Assembly (NCBI RefSeq): GCF_002258785.1
Contig: NZ_NOYI01000023.1
Location: 1-64,000 of the forward strand
Origin: Rhodococcus sp. 06-235-1A
GTDB lineage: Bacteria; Actinomycetota; Actinomycetes; Mycobacteriales; Mycobacteriaceae
Reading direction: 5' to 3'
Length of the DNA: 64,000 nt
Of this stretch, positions 8,379 to 18,026 are shown piece after piece (within the stretch, counting starts at the first letter, position 1; each line of letters opens with the position of its first letter). The notes below the pieces were generated by a model that had not been told where the DNA came from, did no database searches, and saw only the letters and a program-made list of their open reading frames with translations. The translations under genes and the position numbers were made by a program.

Positions 8379-9242
8379 TTGCCCAGCAACGAGCAACGGC
8401 GCGAGGCTGCCAAACGAAAGCTCGAACGCCAACTCGTACGCCGCGCGGAGCGCGCACGGCGTCGTAAGCAATTGACGATTGCAGGTTCCATTCTCGGTGT
8501 CGTCGCAGTCGTGGCCGTCGTCTCGGTCGTGTACGTGGTGACCCGCGGTGACGACGATGCGAGTACCGCTCAGGAATCGACGACGTCGGCACCCGCCGAC
8601 TCCCTCATCGCGGCGGGACGTTCCGAGCCCCTGCCGGAGACGGTGAACTGCTCCTATCCCGCTGCGTCAGCGCCTGCGGCCAAGGAGAACACTCCCCCGC
8701 GCACCGACAACGTCCCCACCAGCGACGAACCGCTGAGCTACAGCATGACCACGACCCAGGGCAATATCGGCTTGACCCTGAACAACCCCGAGTCTCCGTG
8801 CACGGTGAACAGTTTCGTCTCGCTCGCCAATCAGGGGTATTTCGACGGCACCACCTGCCATCGACTGACCACCGGCGCCGGTCTTCAGGTGCTGCAGTGC
8901 GGCGATCCCTCGGGCACCGGAAGCGGCGGACCGGGGTACCAGTTCGCCGACGAATTCCCCACCGACACGTTCGCCGAGGGCGACCCGGCCGCGCAGACCC
9001 CGATCGCGTATCCGCGAGGAACGTTGGCCATGGCCAACGCAGGCCCGGGAACAAACGGCAGCCAGTTCTTCCTCGTCTACGGCGATTCCGAACTGCCGCC
9101 CGCCTACACCGCGTTCGGCACCATCGACGAGACCGGACTCGCCACGCTCGACGCCATCGCGGCCAAGGGAGTGCAGGGCGGCGCATCCGACGGAGCGCCG
9201 GCCGAACCGGTCGACATCACGACCATGTTGAGCGACCTGTGA
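8379..9242 (+). CDS. ppiB: Membrane-anchored cyclophilin-type peptidyl-prolyl isomerase
   Basis: Accelerates cis-trans isomerisation of prolyl bonds in exported proteins. The 287-residue protein corresponds to mycobacterial PpiB (Rv2582). A basic N-terminus (KRKLERQLVRRAERARRRK) precedes one membrane helix (about residues 31-53), a Ser/Thr linker and the cyclophilin domain with QGYFDGTTCHRL, NGSQFFLVY and FGTI. Start: TTG at 8379 with a near-perfect GGGAGGA 7 nt upstream, which aligns with the family N-terminus and displaces an in-frame ATG-like start 49 codons earlier. It ends in a GTGA overlap with a second cyclophilin gene. Confidence 0.92.
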   Translation: MPSNEQRREAAKRKLERQLVRRAERARRRKQLTIAGSILGVVAVVAVVSVVYVVTRGDDDASTAQESTTSAPADSLIAAGRSEPLPETVNCSYPAASAPAAKENTPPRTDNVPTSDEPLSYSMTTTQGNIGLTLNNPESPCTVNSFVSLANQGYFDGTTCHRLTTGAGLQVLQCGDPSGTGSGGPGYQFADEFPTDTFAEGDPAAQTPIAYPRGTLAMANAGPGTNGSQFFLVYGDSELPPAYTAFGTIDETGLATLDAIAAKGVQGGASDGAPAEPVDITTMLSDL

Positions 9243-10039
9243 ACCGCATCGCCGCTCTGACCATCGTGGTCTCGGCCACCGCGCTGGTACTGGCAGGGTG
9301 TTCCGGTTCGGCCGACCCGGCCGCTGCACCTACCACCACGACCTCGGCATCGACGTCGACGACCACGAGTGCGGCCCCCACGCCGCGGCCGGCACTGGAC
9401 CTCTCTCGTTTCGGTGCACTACCGGCCGTGCCGCAGCCGACGACCGACACGGTGTCCTGTGCCTATCCGGCGGAGTCGCCGGCCGCGAAGGAAGTGAACC
9501 CGCCTCCCACCGAAAATGTCGACGTGTACGGCACCGTGAACGTCGCACTGACCACCAATCAGGGGCCGATAGACATCGTCCTCGACCGAACTCAGGCACC
9601 GTGCACGGTCAACAGCGTCGTCGGTCTGGCGCAGCAGGGCTACTTCGACGGCTCTCCTTGCCACCGGTTGACCACGTCACCGGGTCTCGAAGTACTGCAG
9701 TGCGGTGACCCGTCCGGATCAGGACGGGGCGGACCGGGGTACAGCTTCGCCAACGAATACCCCACCACCGCGTACGCCGACGATCCGACGCAGGCCCAGA
9801 ACCCGGTCGTCTACCCGCGTGGGACGCTCGCCATGGCCAATGCAGGCCCGGACACAAACGGCAGCCAGTTCTTCCTGGTGTACGCCGACTCGGTGCTGCC
9901 GCCGCAGTACACGGTGTTCGGCACCATCTCCGAGAGCGGACTGGCCACCCTCGACGCGATCGCAGCGGGCGGGGTGACCGGAGGCTCCGAGGACGGTGCG
10001 CCTGCGAATCCGGTGATCGTGGAATCGGCAACGGTGTAG
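9239..10039 (+). CDS. Cyclophilin-type isomerase lipoprotein, tandem paralogue of ppiB
   Basis: A 266-residue protein whose signal peptide ends in the lipobox VLAGC, so it should be lipid-anchored outside the membrane. After a Thr/Ser/Ala linker comes a cyclophilin domain closely similar to the preceding gene (QGYFDGSPCHRLTT, YPRGTLAMANAGP, TNGSQFFLVY). The GTG start overlaps the stop of ppiB by 4 bp. The pair looks like a tandem duplication followed by a change of anchor, from a membrane helix to a lipid. Mycobacteria have only one copy at this place. Confidence 0.87.
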   Translation: MNRIAALTIVVSATALVLAGCSGSADPAAAPTTTTSASTSTTTSAAPTPRPALDLSRFGALPAVPQPTTDTVSCAYPAESPAAKEVNPPPTENVDVYGTVNVALTTNQGPIDIVLDRTQAPCTVNSVVGLAQQGYFDGSPCHRLTTSPGLEVLQCGDPSGSGRGGPGYSFANEYPTTAYADDPTQAQNPVVYPRGTLAMANAGPDTNGSQFFLVYADSVLPPQYTVFGTISESGLATLDAIAAGGVTGGSEDGAPANPVIVESATV

Positions 10040-10048
10040 CTCGATTCG

Positions 10049-10095
10049 AACGACGAGAGGGTGAGCAGAGATTCTCTGCTCACCCTCTCGTCGTT
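10049..10095. terminator. Bidirectional terminator hairpin
   Basis: A perfect 22-bp inverted repeat with a 3-nt loop between the convergent ends of the cyclophilin lipoprotein gene and rel. As with the 968-1012 hairpin, no T-run follows. Confidence 0.85.
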
Positions 10096-10106
10096 GTCGG
10101 GACCGC

Positions 10107-12566
10107 TCAGGCGGCCGATGTCAGCCGGTACACGTCGTAGACTCCCTCGACGTTGCGGACCACGTTCAACACGTGACCGAGATGCTTCGGATCACCCATC
10201 TCGAAGGTGAACTTGCTGATCGCAACCCGGTCTCCCGATGTCGCAACGGACGCCGACAGGATGTTGACCTTCTCGTCGGCCAACGCTTTGGTGACGTCCG
10301 AGAGCAGCCGGTGGCGGTCGAGAGCCTCGATCTGGATAGCGACCAGGAACACCGAAGATGCCGACGGTGCCCACTGAACCTCGATGAAGCGCTCGGACTG
10401 CTCTTCGAGGGAGCGCGCGTTGGTGCAATCGGTGCGGTGCACGCTCACCGATCCTCCACGGGTGACGAATCCGAGGATTTCGTCTCCGGGCACCGGAGTG
10501 CAGCACTTCGCGAGCTTGGCCACGACACCGTCGGCACCGGTGACCAACACGCCTGCGTCGCCGACCTGGCGGGGCCGCGTCGGGATCGTCGACGGCGTCG
10601 ACCGCTCGGCGAGTTCCTCCTCGACATCGCCCACACCACCGAGATGGGCGACCAGCCTTTGCACCACGTGCCGAGCGGACACGTGATTTTCGCCGACGGC
10701 GGTGTACAGCGCGGAGACGTCGACATAACGGAGTTCGTGCGCGATCGCCGACATCGACTCGGCATTCATCAACCGCTGCAACGGCAGTCCGCCTCGGCGA
10801 ACCTCCTTGGCGATGGCGTCCTTGCCTGCCTCCAGCGCCTCCTCGCGGCGTTCCTTGGCGAACCACTGGCGAATCTTGGTCTTCGCTCGTGGCGACGTCA
10901 CGAACCCCTGCCAGTCGCGGCTGGGACCGGCAGTGGCGGCTTTGGAGGTGAACACCTCCACCACTTCACCGTTGTCGAGCGTGCGCTCGAGTGCGACCAG
11001 TCGGCCGTTGACCCGGGCACCGATACAGCGATGACCGACCTCCGTATGCACCGCGTACGCGAAGTCGACCGGGCACGATCCGGCAGGCAAGGTGACGACG
11101 TCGCCCTTGGGCGTGAAGACGAATATCTCCTTGACCGCGAGGTCGTACCGTAGCGACTCGAGGAACTCGCCCGGATCGGCTGCTTCCCGCTGCCAGTCGA
11201 GCAGCTGGCGCATCCACGCCATGTCGTCGACCTCGGCGTTGTCCTGGGAGTGTTTGCCCTTGGTCTCCTTGTACCGCCAGTGCGCAGCGATACCGAACTC
11301 TGCCGTCCGGTGCATGTCTCGTGTTCGGATCTGCACCTCGAGGGGTTTGCCCTCGGGCCCGATCACCGTCGTGTGCAGAGACTGGTACACCCCGTAGCGC
11401 GGCTGAGCGATGTAGTCCTTGAAGCGGCCTGCCATCGGCTGCCACAACGAGTGCACGACGCCTACAGCGGCATAGCAGTCGCGGATCTCGTCGCACAGAA
11501 TGCGGACGCCCACGAGGTCGTGGATGTCGTCGAAATCGCGACCCTTGACGATCATCTTCTGGTAGATCGACCAGTAGTGCTTGGGTCGCCCTTCGACCAC
11601 GGCGCTGATTCTCGACGCGGCCAGGGTCGCATTGATCTCGGCCCGTACCTTCTCGAGATACGTGTCGCGTGACGGTGCACGGTCGGCGACGAGGCGCACG
11701 ATCTCGTCGTACTTCTTGGGGTGAAGGATGGCGAACGCCAGATCTTCGAGCTCCCACTTGACCGTGGCCATTCCGAGTCGATGCGCAAGCGGCGCAATGA
11801 CTTCCAGAGTCTCTTTGGCCTTGCGGGCCTGCTTCTCGGGTGGCAGGAAGCGCATCGTGCGCATATTGTGCAGACGATCGGCGACCTTGATGACCAACAC
11901 GCGAGGATCTCTCGCCATCGCGATGATCATCTTGCGAATGGTCTCGCCCTCGGCAGCAGTGCCGAGTACGACCTTGTCGAGCTTGGTCACTCCGTCCACG
12001 AGGTGCGAGACCTCGTCGCCGAATTCCTCGGTCAACTTGGCGAGCGAATATCCGGTGTCCTCCACCGTGTCGTGCAGCAGGGCCGCAACCAGGGTCGTGG
12101 TGTCCATCCCCAGCTCGGCGAGGATATTGGCCACGGCGAGCGGATGGGTGATGTACGGATCGCCGGACTTGCGCATCTGAGTTGCATGCAGTTCGTCCGC
12201 GACGTCGTACGCCCGCTGCAACAGCGCCAGATCGGCCTTGGGATAGAGCTCGCGGTGCAGGCTGACCAGTGGCTCGAGGACGGGCTTGACGGCGGCACTA
12301 CGGCCGGCGGTGATACGGCGCGCCAGACGCGCTCGCACCCGTCTCGACGCCGACGTCGGCACCGGTGCCGAATTGCGCGTGCCGGACGGAGCCTGCGCGT
12401 CGTTCACCGCCGATGCCGGAGTCACTGCAGGCTCGACGGCCGGGCGGGTATCACCGGACGTGACCTCGTCCGTCGATGCGACGTCGACTCCGGCCCTATC
12501 GGCAACGTTCGGCTGTTCGGGGACGGCAGGCCCATCGGGCAAGGGCTGATCGATGTAACGGGTCAT
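10107..12566 (-). CDS. rel: Bifunctional (p)ppGpp synthetase/hydrolase
   Basis: Makes and degrades the stringent-response alarmone (p)ppGpp. The 819-residue protein starts at the ATG of MTRYIDQP, which has AGGAGG 8 nt upstream; two earlier in-frame starts are less well placed. An Ala/Pro/Thr-rich extension of about 75 residues precedes the HD hydrolase domain (H at 141, HDTVED at 165-170, so hydrolysis should be active). The synthetase domain (FDDIHDLVGVRIL, RFKDYIAQPR), TGS domain (VFTPKGDVVTLPAGSCPVDFAY), a zinc-finger/helical region and a C-terminal ACT domain follow. It lies downstream of apt, as in mycobacteria, linking the stringent response to purine salvage. Confidence 0.97.
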   Translation of the reverse strand: MTRYIDQPLPDGPAVPEQPNVADRAGVDVASTDEVTSGDTRPAVEPAVTPASAVNDAQAPSGTRNSAPVPTSASRRVRARLARRITAGRSAAVKPVLEPLVSLHRELYPKADLALLQRAYDVADELHATQMRKSGDPYITHPLAVANILAELGMDTTTLVAALLHDTVEDTGYSLAKLTEEFGDEVSHLVDGVTKLDKVVLGTAAEGETIRKMIIAMARDPRVLVIKVADRLHNMRTMRFLPPEKQARKAKETLEVIAPLAHRLGMATVKWELEDLAFAILHPKKYDEIVRLVADRAPSRDTYLEKVRAEINATLAASRISAVVEGRPKHYWSIYQKMIVKGRDFDDIHDLVGVRILCDEIRDCYAAVGVVHSLWQPMAGRFKDYIAQPRYGVYQSLHTTVIGPEGKPLEVQIRTRDMHRTAEFGIAAHWRYKETKGKHSQDNAEVDDMAWMRQLLDWQREAADPGEFLESLRYDLAVKEIFVFTPKGDVVTLPAGSCPVDFAYAVHTEVGHRCIGARVNGRLVALERTLDNGEVVEVFTSKAATAGPSRDWQGFVTSPRAKTKIRQWFAKERREEALEAGKDAIAKEVRRGGLPLQRLMNAESMSAIAHELRYVDVSALYTAVGENHVSARHVVQRLVAHLGGVGDVEEELAERSTPSTIPTRPRQVGDAGVLVTGADGVVAKLAKCCTPVPGDEILGFVTRGGSVSVHRTDCTNARSLEEQSERFIEVQWAPSASSVFLVAIQIEALDRHRLLSDVTKALADEKVNILSASVATSGDRVAISKFTFEMGDPKHLGHVLNVVRNVEGVYDVYRLTSAA

Positions 12567-12643
12567 TCTCATCACCTCCTGCCACACGGTCGACGTCGTC
12601 GCCGGACGCATCCGGACAACGCACTACGAACAGACTTTAGTCC

Positions 12644-13183
12644 TCATACTCGAACGAGGCAGGCAAGCGGGTAACCGCTACACCTGTCGCGCCCTCCCAA
12701 GGCCGCGATCTCGAGAACGACAGCGGCCCCGACAATCTCCGCACCCTGATCGGCCAACAACCGAGCGGTCGCCTCGACGGTCCCGCCCGTCGCCAACACA
12801 TCGTCGATCACCAGCACCCGCCGTCCGGCCACGTCGATCGCCGTCGGGATCTGCAGCTCGGCGGTCCCGTACTCGAGATCGTACGACCGCGAATGCACCG
12901 GTGGCGGCAGCTTTCCCGCCTTGCGAACCGCAAGTACCCCGCACCCCAGCTCGAGAGCCACTCCGGCGCCGAGCAGGAATCCACGGGCGTCGATCCCCGC
13001 CACCAGATCGACGTTCTCGAAACCCTCCGCCAATTCCGACACGACGCTGCGCAGCGCCTTGCCGTCGGCGAACACCGGCGTCAGATCGCCGAAACGCACC
13101 CCGGACACGGGAAAATCGTCGACCCACCGCGTCAGCCGAGTCACGGCAGCGGCCGCGCCTGCCCGTTCAACCATGTCGTTCAT
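12644..13183 (-). CDS. apt: Adenine phosphoribosyltransferase
   Basis: Converts adenine and PRPP to AMP. The 179-residue protein contains the PRPP-binding motif VLVIDDVLATGGT and the family features FPVSGVRFGDLTPVF and IDARGFLLG. The ATG (MNDMVERAG) overlaps the stop of the upstream substrate-binding protein gene in an ATGA junction, which fixes the start despite the lack of a strong Shine-Dalgarno. The order lipoprotein-apt-rel is the same as Rv2585c-Rv2583c. Confidence 0.95.
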   Translation of the reverse strand: MNDMVERAGAAAAVTRLTRWVDDFPVSGVRFGDLTPVFADGKALRSVVSELAEGFENVDLVAGIDARGFLLGAGVALELGCGVLAVRKAGKLPPPVHSRSYDLEYGTAELQIPTAIDVAGRRVLVIDDVLATGGTVEATARLLADQGAEIVGAAVVLEIAALGGRDRCSGYPLACLVRV

Positions 13184-14877
13184 CGAAGAAGAACCCACCG
13201 ATCCATGTTCCACCCGACACCTGCTGCCGTCGGGTTGGGCATCACATCCTGCATACCGTCACTGACGACGGTGGTACGCGGCTCGTTGTACAGGGGCAGG
13301 GACGGCATGTCGTTCCACAGGATGTTCTCGCCCTCGGTCGACAGCGCCAGCACGCGCTCGGGATCGTCGGTCACCGCCAGCTGATCGACGATGGAATCGA
13401 TCCTGCCGTTGCTGTAGCCGCCGACGTTCAGTCCGATCCCCGTCCGCAGCGAATATCGAGCAACGACTCCCGCGGCCGAACCCGATGGCCCGGGCAGAGA
13501 GCCACTGTTTCCGAGCACGGCGTCGACCGCGCCGGCGCGCAGCGCGGACGGCGTGAACTCCGGCGAACCCGCATCCTCGACGGTGATGCCCGCGGCAGCG
13601 CAATCAGCGGCCATTCGGCTCACCACCTGGGCTCGACGCGCGTCCGGACCCAGGTAGCCGACGCGCACGGTCAGAGCGCTCTCCCCCGCGGCAGCGAGTT
13701 CTTTACCCGCTTGATCCAGATCCGACCTCTGATATCGATCGCCCACGGCCGCAGCCACCGACGGATACACCAGGGTGTCGGGCTGAACGAGACGAGAATC
13801 CACAACACCCGAGCCGAGACCGGCCGACGAAGCATCCGACCCGGGATGGCCGAGAGTGTCGAACAGATCCGTTCTCGGGATGCACGCGGCCACGGCTCGA
13901 CGCGCGCCGGCGTCGGCCATTGCGCCCTGCGTCGAGAAGGTCAACTGCTCGACGCCTCGGGACGGCTCCTCGCTGGTCGCGAATCCCTCGGTCGCGCCCA
14001 GATCGACGGCACCGGCACCGTGGTCGATCACGTCCAGCGAGCCGTCGGCGACCTTCGCCGCCACGTCGGTCCCCTTGGGCCATACGACGACCTGCTCGGT
14101 CTCGGGAGGAATTCCCCACCAGGCGTCGTTCGCAACGAGCACCAAACCGTCCTCGGCGGTGTAGGAATCGATGCGGTACGGCCCGGCCGAGGGCAGCAGC
14201 GAGGTGTCGATCGAGCCCGGCGTCAGGGTCCACCCGGTGTTCCAGAACTCCGCGATGCGGCCCACCACGCCCTCGTCCTCGGCAAGAATCGGATCGACGA
14301 CGTTCGGCACCCCGGCAGCGCGGGCGGCGACGTGAGCGGGAAGCAGGTCGGTGGCACCGAACAGCGCGCGCCAGTTCAGGTAGCTGCGCCCCGGGGCGAA
14401 CACCACCGTGGCCTCCTTGGCACCGGGAACGCAGTCGATGCGCTGGATGTCGGAGTATCCGGCCGTCGACGCCGCGTCGAACATGGGGCGGTCGGTGGCG
14501 AATCTGCCACTGTTCGCGGCCCACGCCAACACCAGGTCGTCACACGCCATCGGCGCGCCGTCCGAGTACGTCGCGGCCGGGGCGATGGAGTACTGCAGGC
14601 TCAGCGTATCGCCGGGAACGACCGTGACGGTTCCGATGTCGTTGTCCGACAGCGCATCTCCCTCGGGACCGAGGTAGCTGAAGCCCACCTGCACCCGGGT
14701 GAAGGCCTGCCTTGCTCCCGACGCCGCGCCATCGACGGTCCGTGCGTTGTACGTGTCGACCACGTTGTCGAACGAGTAGCCGATCGAGGGCACCTTGTCC
14801 TCGGGCGACGAGCACGCGGTGATGGACACCGCGCCGACACTTGCCGCCACCAGTGCCGCGATACACCTGCGTTTCAC
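13180..14877 (-). CDS. ABC-type peptide-binding lipoprotein (SBP family 5)
   Basis: A 565-residue extracytoplasmic solute-binding protein like Rv2585c. The signal peptide ends in a lipobox-like ITAC. The SBP family 5 fold is seen in GDTLSLQYSIAP, YSDGAPMACDDLVLAW and the C-terminal NDMPSLPLYNEPRTT segment. No permease or ATPase genes accompany it, so it either works with a distant transporter or has become a receptor. The start is the second of two adjacent in-frame GTGs: GGAGA touches the first and is 6 nt from the second. Its gene is embedded between secF and apt. Confidence 0.85.
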   Translation of the reverse strand: MKRRCIAALVAASVGAVSITACSSPEDKVPSIGYSFDNVVDTYNARTVDGAASGARQAFTRVQVGFSYLGPEGDALSDNDIGTVTVVPGDTLSLQYSIAPAATYSDGAPMACDDLVLAWAANSGRFATDRPMFDAASTAGYSDIQRIDCVPGAKEATVVFAPGRSYLNWRALFGATDLLPAHVAARAAGVPNVVDPILAEDEGVVGRIAEFWNTGWTLTPGSIDTSLLPSAGPYRIDSYTAEDGLVLVANDAWWGIPPETEQVVVWPKGTDVAAKVADGSLDVIDHGAGAVDLGATEGFATSEEPSRGVEQLTFSTQGAMADAGARRAVAACIPRTDLFDTLGHPGSDASSAGLGSGVVDSRLVQPDTLVYPSVAAAVGDRYQRSDLDQAGKELAAAGESALTVRVGYLGPDARRAQVVSRMAADCAAAGITVEDAGSPEFTPSALRAGAVDAVLGNSGSLPGPSGSAAGVVARYSLRTGIGLNVGGYSNGRIDSIVDQLAVTDDPERVLALSTEGENILWNDMPSLPLYNEPRTTVVSDGMQDVMPNPTAAGVGWNMDRWVLLR

Positions 14878-14909
14878 GTGCACTCTCCGTCCCAGTCGAG
14901 GATGGGCAT

Positions 14910-16091
14910 CTACCGTCGCTTCTTGTTCCGCTTCCCGGTGGGCCGATTACCTGCCTGTGGAGCGGATGCCTTGGTGGTGGACACACCGACCGCAACGGGT
15001 TCGGGGGCCAGACCGGCGGCGCGGGCGGCTGCTTCGGCCCGCTTGGAATGGACCTTGCGCGTGTGAGCGGCCACGGGCCCCCACTTCTCCTTGAGCGATA
15101 CCAACAACGGGGTGGCGAAGAAGATGGACGAGTAGGCACCGACGATCATGCCGACGAGCTGCACCAGCGCAAGGTCCTTGAGTGTGCCCACTCCGAGCAG
15201 CCAGACCGCGATGATCATCAGCGCGATCACCGGAAGAACACCGATGACGGTGGTGTTGATCGAGCGCATCAGGGTCTGATTGACGGCCAGGTTGGCTTGC
15301 TCTGCGTACGTCTTGCGGTGCAGGTTGAGGATGCCTCGGGTGTTCTCCTCGACCTTGTCGAACACCACCACCGAGTCGTACAGCGAGAAACCGAGGATCG
15401 TCAGCAAGCCGATCACCGTCGCCGGGGTCACCTCGAATCCGACGAGCGAGTACACGCCTGCGGTCACCACCAGGTCGAACCCCAGTGCGGCAAGTGCCGC
15501 CAAGGCCATGTCTCGCTCGTACCGGACGGAGATGTAGATGCTGACGATCACCAGGAATACCGCGAGCGCGATCAGCGCTTTCTGGGTGATCTGGCTGCCC
15601 CACGTCTCGCTGACGTCCGAGACGCTGATGGCGTTCGGGGTCGAAGTGCCGGAGTTGTCCTGCGGCTGGAAGGCCTCGAACAACGCCTGGCGGAGGGTGT
15701 CCACTTCACTGGGATCGAGTGCTTCGGAGCGAATCTGCACCGTTGCTGCCGCGCCCGAACCGACGGTCTGGACCGACACCGGCGGCATGCCGAGCGAGTC
15801 GTCGTACACCGTCTCGACCTGCTCGGTGGTGATGTTGTCGGCGGCCGGCAGTGCAATCCGAGTGCCGCCCTCGAAATCGATACCGAGCGTGAAGCCGCGC
15901 ACGAGGAAGCTCAGCAGGCATACCAGCACGATGACGCCGGTGAGGATGTAGTAGAACCGGCGACGACCGACGATGTCGAAGGCCCCGGTACCGGTGTAGA
16001 GCCTGGACAGGAAGCTGTGCCTGGGCTGCGTAGCCTGGTCGACACTCGAGTCGTCGAGGGGTGATGGGGTCGACGTGGTCGTATCCGACAT
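14910..16091 (-). CDS. secF: Protein-export membrane protein SecF
   Basis: Works with SecD to use the proton gradient during late steps of Sec-dependent export. The 393-residue protein has the SecF hallmark FTLGIDFEGGTRI after the first transmembrane segment, a periplasmic domain, then five further membrane helices with VIGLLTILGFSLYDSVVVFDKV. The ATG of MSDTTTS lies 1 nt after the secD stop with AAGGAGG 6 nt upstream. A basic C-terminal tail (KRNKKRR) is present. Confidence 0.97.
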   Translation of the reverse strand: MSDTTTSTPSPLDDSSVDQATQPRHSFLSRLYTGTGAFDIVGRRRFYYILTGVIVLVCLLSFLVRGFTLGIDFEGGTRIALPAADNITTEQVETVYDDSLGMPPVSVQTVGSGAAATVQIRSEALDPSEVDTLRQALFEAFQPQDNSGTSTPNAISVSDVSETWGSQITQKALIALAVFLVIVSIYISVRYERDMALAALAALGFDLVVTAGVYSLVGFEVTPATVIGLLTILGFSLYDSVVVFDKVEENTRGILNLHRKTYAEQANLAVNQTLMRSINTTVIGVLPVIALMIIAVWLLGVGTLKDLALVQLVGMIVGAYSSIFFATPLLVSLKEKWGPVAAHTRKVHSKRAEAAARAAGLAPEPVAVGVSTTKASAPQAGNRPTGKRNKKRR

Positions 16092-16092
16092 G

Positions 16093-17865
16093 TCATGCCT
16101 CCTTCGACGGCGCAGTGCCGGTCTTGACGGCAAGCGCCTTGTTGGCTGCGCGCTTGCGTTCGGTCGCGATCTGTTGGACGGCGCCGAGACCGTTGACGAA
16201 CGGCTTGGACCAGAACTTCGACTTCGAGGCCAAGTACACCAGTGGCCACGTCACCAGCACCACGACGATGATGTCCAGGATCGTGGTCAGGCCGAGGGTG
16301 AAGGCGAACCCACGGACCTGCCCCACCGCGAGTACGTAGAGCACCGCCGCGGCGATGAAACTGACCGCGTTACCCGACAGAATTGTCTTGCGAGCGCGTG
16401 CCCAACCGCGCGGTACTGCCGAACGGAAGCTACGCCCCTCACGAATCTCGTCCTTGATGCGCTCGAAGAACACGACGAACGAGTCGGCGGTCATACCGAT
16501 ACCGATGATGAGTCCGGCGATGCCGGCGAGGTCGAGCGTGAAGCTGATCCATCGGCCCAGCAGAACGATGATGCCGTAGACGACGAGACCGGCCAGTGCC
16601 AACGACAGCGCCGTGAGAAGACCGAGGGCACGGTAGTAGAGCAAGCAGTAGACCAACACCAGCGCCAGTCCGATTGCTCCGGCGAGCAGTCCGGCTTCCA
16701 GAGAGGCCAAGCCCAGTGTTGCCGACACGGTTTCGGCTTCCGAAGACACGAACGACAGGGGCAGCGAACCGTACTTGAGGGTGTTGGCCAACTCCGAGGA
16801 ACTCTGGGCGTTGAAGTTTCCGGTGATCGAGGTGGCGCTACCGGCAGGGGTGGCACCCTGGATGACCGGCGCACTGATCACCTTCGAGTCCAGCACGAAT
16901 GCGGCCTGCTTCTGCAGGTTGGCCGCCGTGAACTGAGCCCAGGTGTTCGAGCCCTCCGAGTCGAACGTCAGGCTCACCTGAAACTGGGCCTGCTGACTGT
17001 CGAAACCGGACGTCGCGTCGGCGATCTGCTGCCCGTCGATGATCGTCGGACCCAGCAAGTAGACGGCCGTTCCGTCGGTCGAGCACGCAACCAGGGGCAG
17101 CGCAGGGTCGTCGTTTCCGGCCAGTGGGTCGGCCGCGTTGCAGTCGAGAGACTGCATAGCGAGCTGCTGAATCTGCGGATCCTCGCTCTGCCGGAGCGTC
17201 TTGGCGTCGGCGATCTCCTGGGCAGCACGATCTGCGTCCGACAGCGACGCATCGGTGGCGGGGTCTTCGGCCGGCGCATCCGTGGCAGGTGCATCCGTGG
17301 CAGGTGCATCGGGGGTGGGCGTCGGATCGACCGCAGACGGATCCTGAGCCGGGAACACCCGGCTCTGAGGCGCGGCCGGCGCCGCGGGGTCAACGGACGC
17401 TGCGGGATCGGCAGGTGCCGCAGGATCGGTCGGCGCGGCCGGATCGACCGGCGTCTGCTGCGCCCCCGTGCCCTGACCGGCCGACGGGGCAACCGAGCCC
17501 ACCACCGGTCGGATGAACAGCCGCGCGGTCTGCCCGAGAGTGCGCGCCTGGGAGCTGTCATCGCCGGGCACCGTGATGACGAGGTTGTCGCCGTCGATGA
17601 CCACTTCGGAACCGGAGACACCGAGACCGTTGACGCGGGTCTCGATGATCTGCTGCGCCTGCTTCAAGCTGTCCTGCGTCGGAGCATTTCCATCGGGGGT
17701 CCTCGCGGTGAGTGTCACGCGCGTGCCGCCCTGCAGGTCGATTCCCAACTTGGGCGAGGGGTCTTTGTCTCCGGTGAAGAAGACCAGGGCATACACCGCT
17801 GCCATCAGCACCGCGAAAACGGCGAGATAGCGGGCGGGCTGCACCGGTCCGCTGGAAGGTGCCAC
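16093..17865 (-). CDS. secD: Protein translocase subunit SecD with a long Pro/Ala/Asp insert
   Basis: Partner of SecF in the SecYEG-associated complex. The 590-residue protein has one N-terminal membrane helix, the KLGIDLQGGTRVTL motif, a large extracytoplasmic domain, and five C-terminal helices including AIGLALVLVYCLLYYR and GIGMTADSFVVFFERIKDE. Residues about 135-208 are a low-complexity insert of DPAAP and DAPAT repeats between the P1 segments; Pro/Ala inserts at this point occur in actinobacterial SecD but this one is long. The start is a GTG with AGAGGAG about 10 nt upstream. Confidence 0.95.
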   Translation of the reverse strand: MAPSSGPVQPARYLAVFAVLMAAVYALVFFTGDKDPSPKLGIDLQGGTRVTLTARTPDGNAPTQDSLKQAQQIIETRVNGLGVSGSEVVIDGDNLVITVPGDDSSQARTLGQTARLFIRPVVGSVAPSAGQGTGAQQTPVDPAAPTDPAAPADPAASVDPAAPAAPQSRVFPAQDPSAVDPTPTPDAPATDAPATDAPAEDPATDASLSDADRAAQEIADAKTLRQSEDPQIQQLAMQSLDCNAADPLAGNDDPALPLVACSTDGTAVYLLGPTIIDGQQIADATSGFDSQQAQFQVSLTFDSEGSNTWAQFTAANLQKQAAFVLDSKVISAPVIQGATPAGSATSITGNFNAQSSSELANTLKYGSLPLSFVSSEAETVSATLGLASLEAGLLAGAIGLALVLVYCLLYYRALGLLTALSLALAGLVVYGIIVLLGRWISFTLDLAGIAGLIIGIGMTADSFVVFFERIKDEIREGRSFRSAVPRGWARARKTILSGNAVSFIAAAVLYVLAVGQVRGFAFTLGLTTILDIIVVVLVTWPLVYLASKSKFWSKPFVNGLGAVQQIATERKRAANKALAVKTGTAPSKEA

Positions 17866-17978
17866 GGTGTGTGATTCTCCTCTGGGCGGTGGAAAGTGTC
17901 GGTTCCTGCGGGGCCTACCGGCCCGATGTGTCAGCGGTGAGCGGTGCGATTGTGCACCAAATCGGTCACCGCAGACGA

Positions 17979-18011
17979 AACCGCTGCCGGATTCTGCCTC
18001 CGACAGCGGTT
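17979..18011 (-). terminator. Intercistronic hairpin between yajC and secD
   Basis: An 8-bp perfect stem (17979-17986 with 18004-18011) extends inward by about five more pairs, one of them a wobble, leaving a loop of about 7 nt. It lies in the 161-nt gap after yajC. It may attenuate readthrough into secD/secF or stabilise the yajC message. Confidence 0.45.
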
Positions 18012-18026
18012 CGAATCAACGCGTGT

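Noticed and set aside
12901..15066. A 721-codon plus-strand open frame opposite apt and the peptide-binding lipoprotein gene
   Set aside because: It runs across two real genes, encodes Arg/His-rich low-complexity sequence and matches no family.
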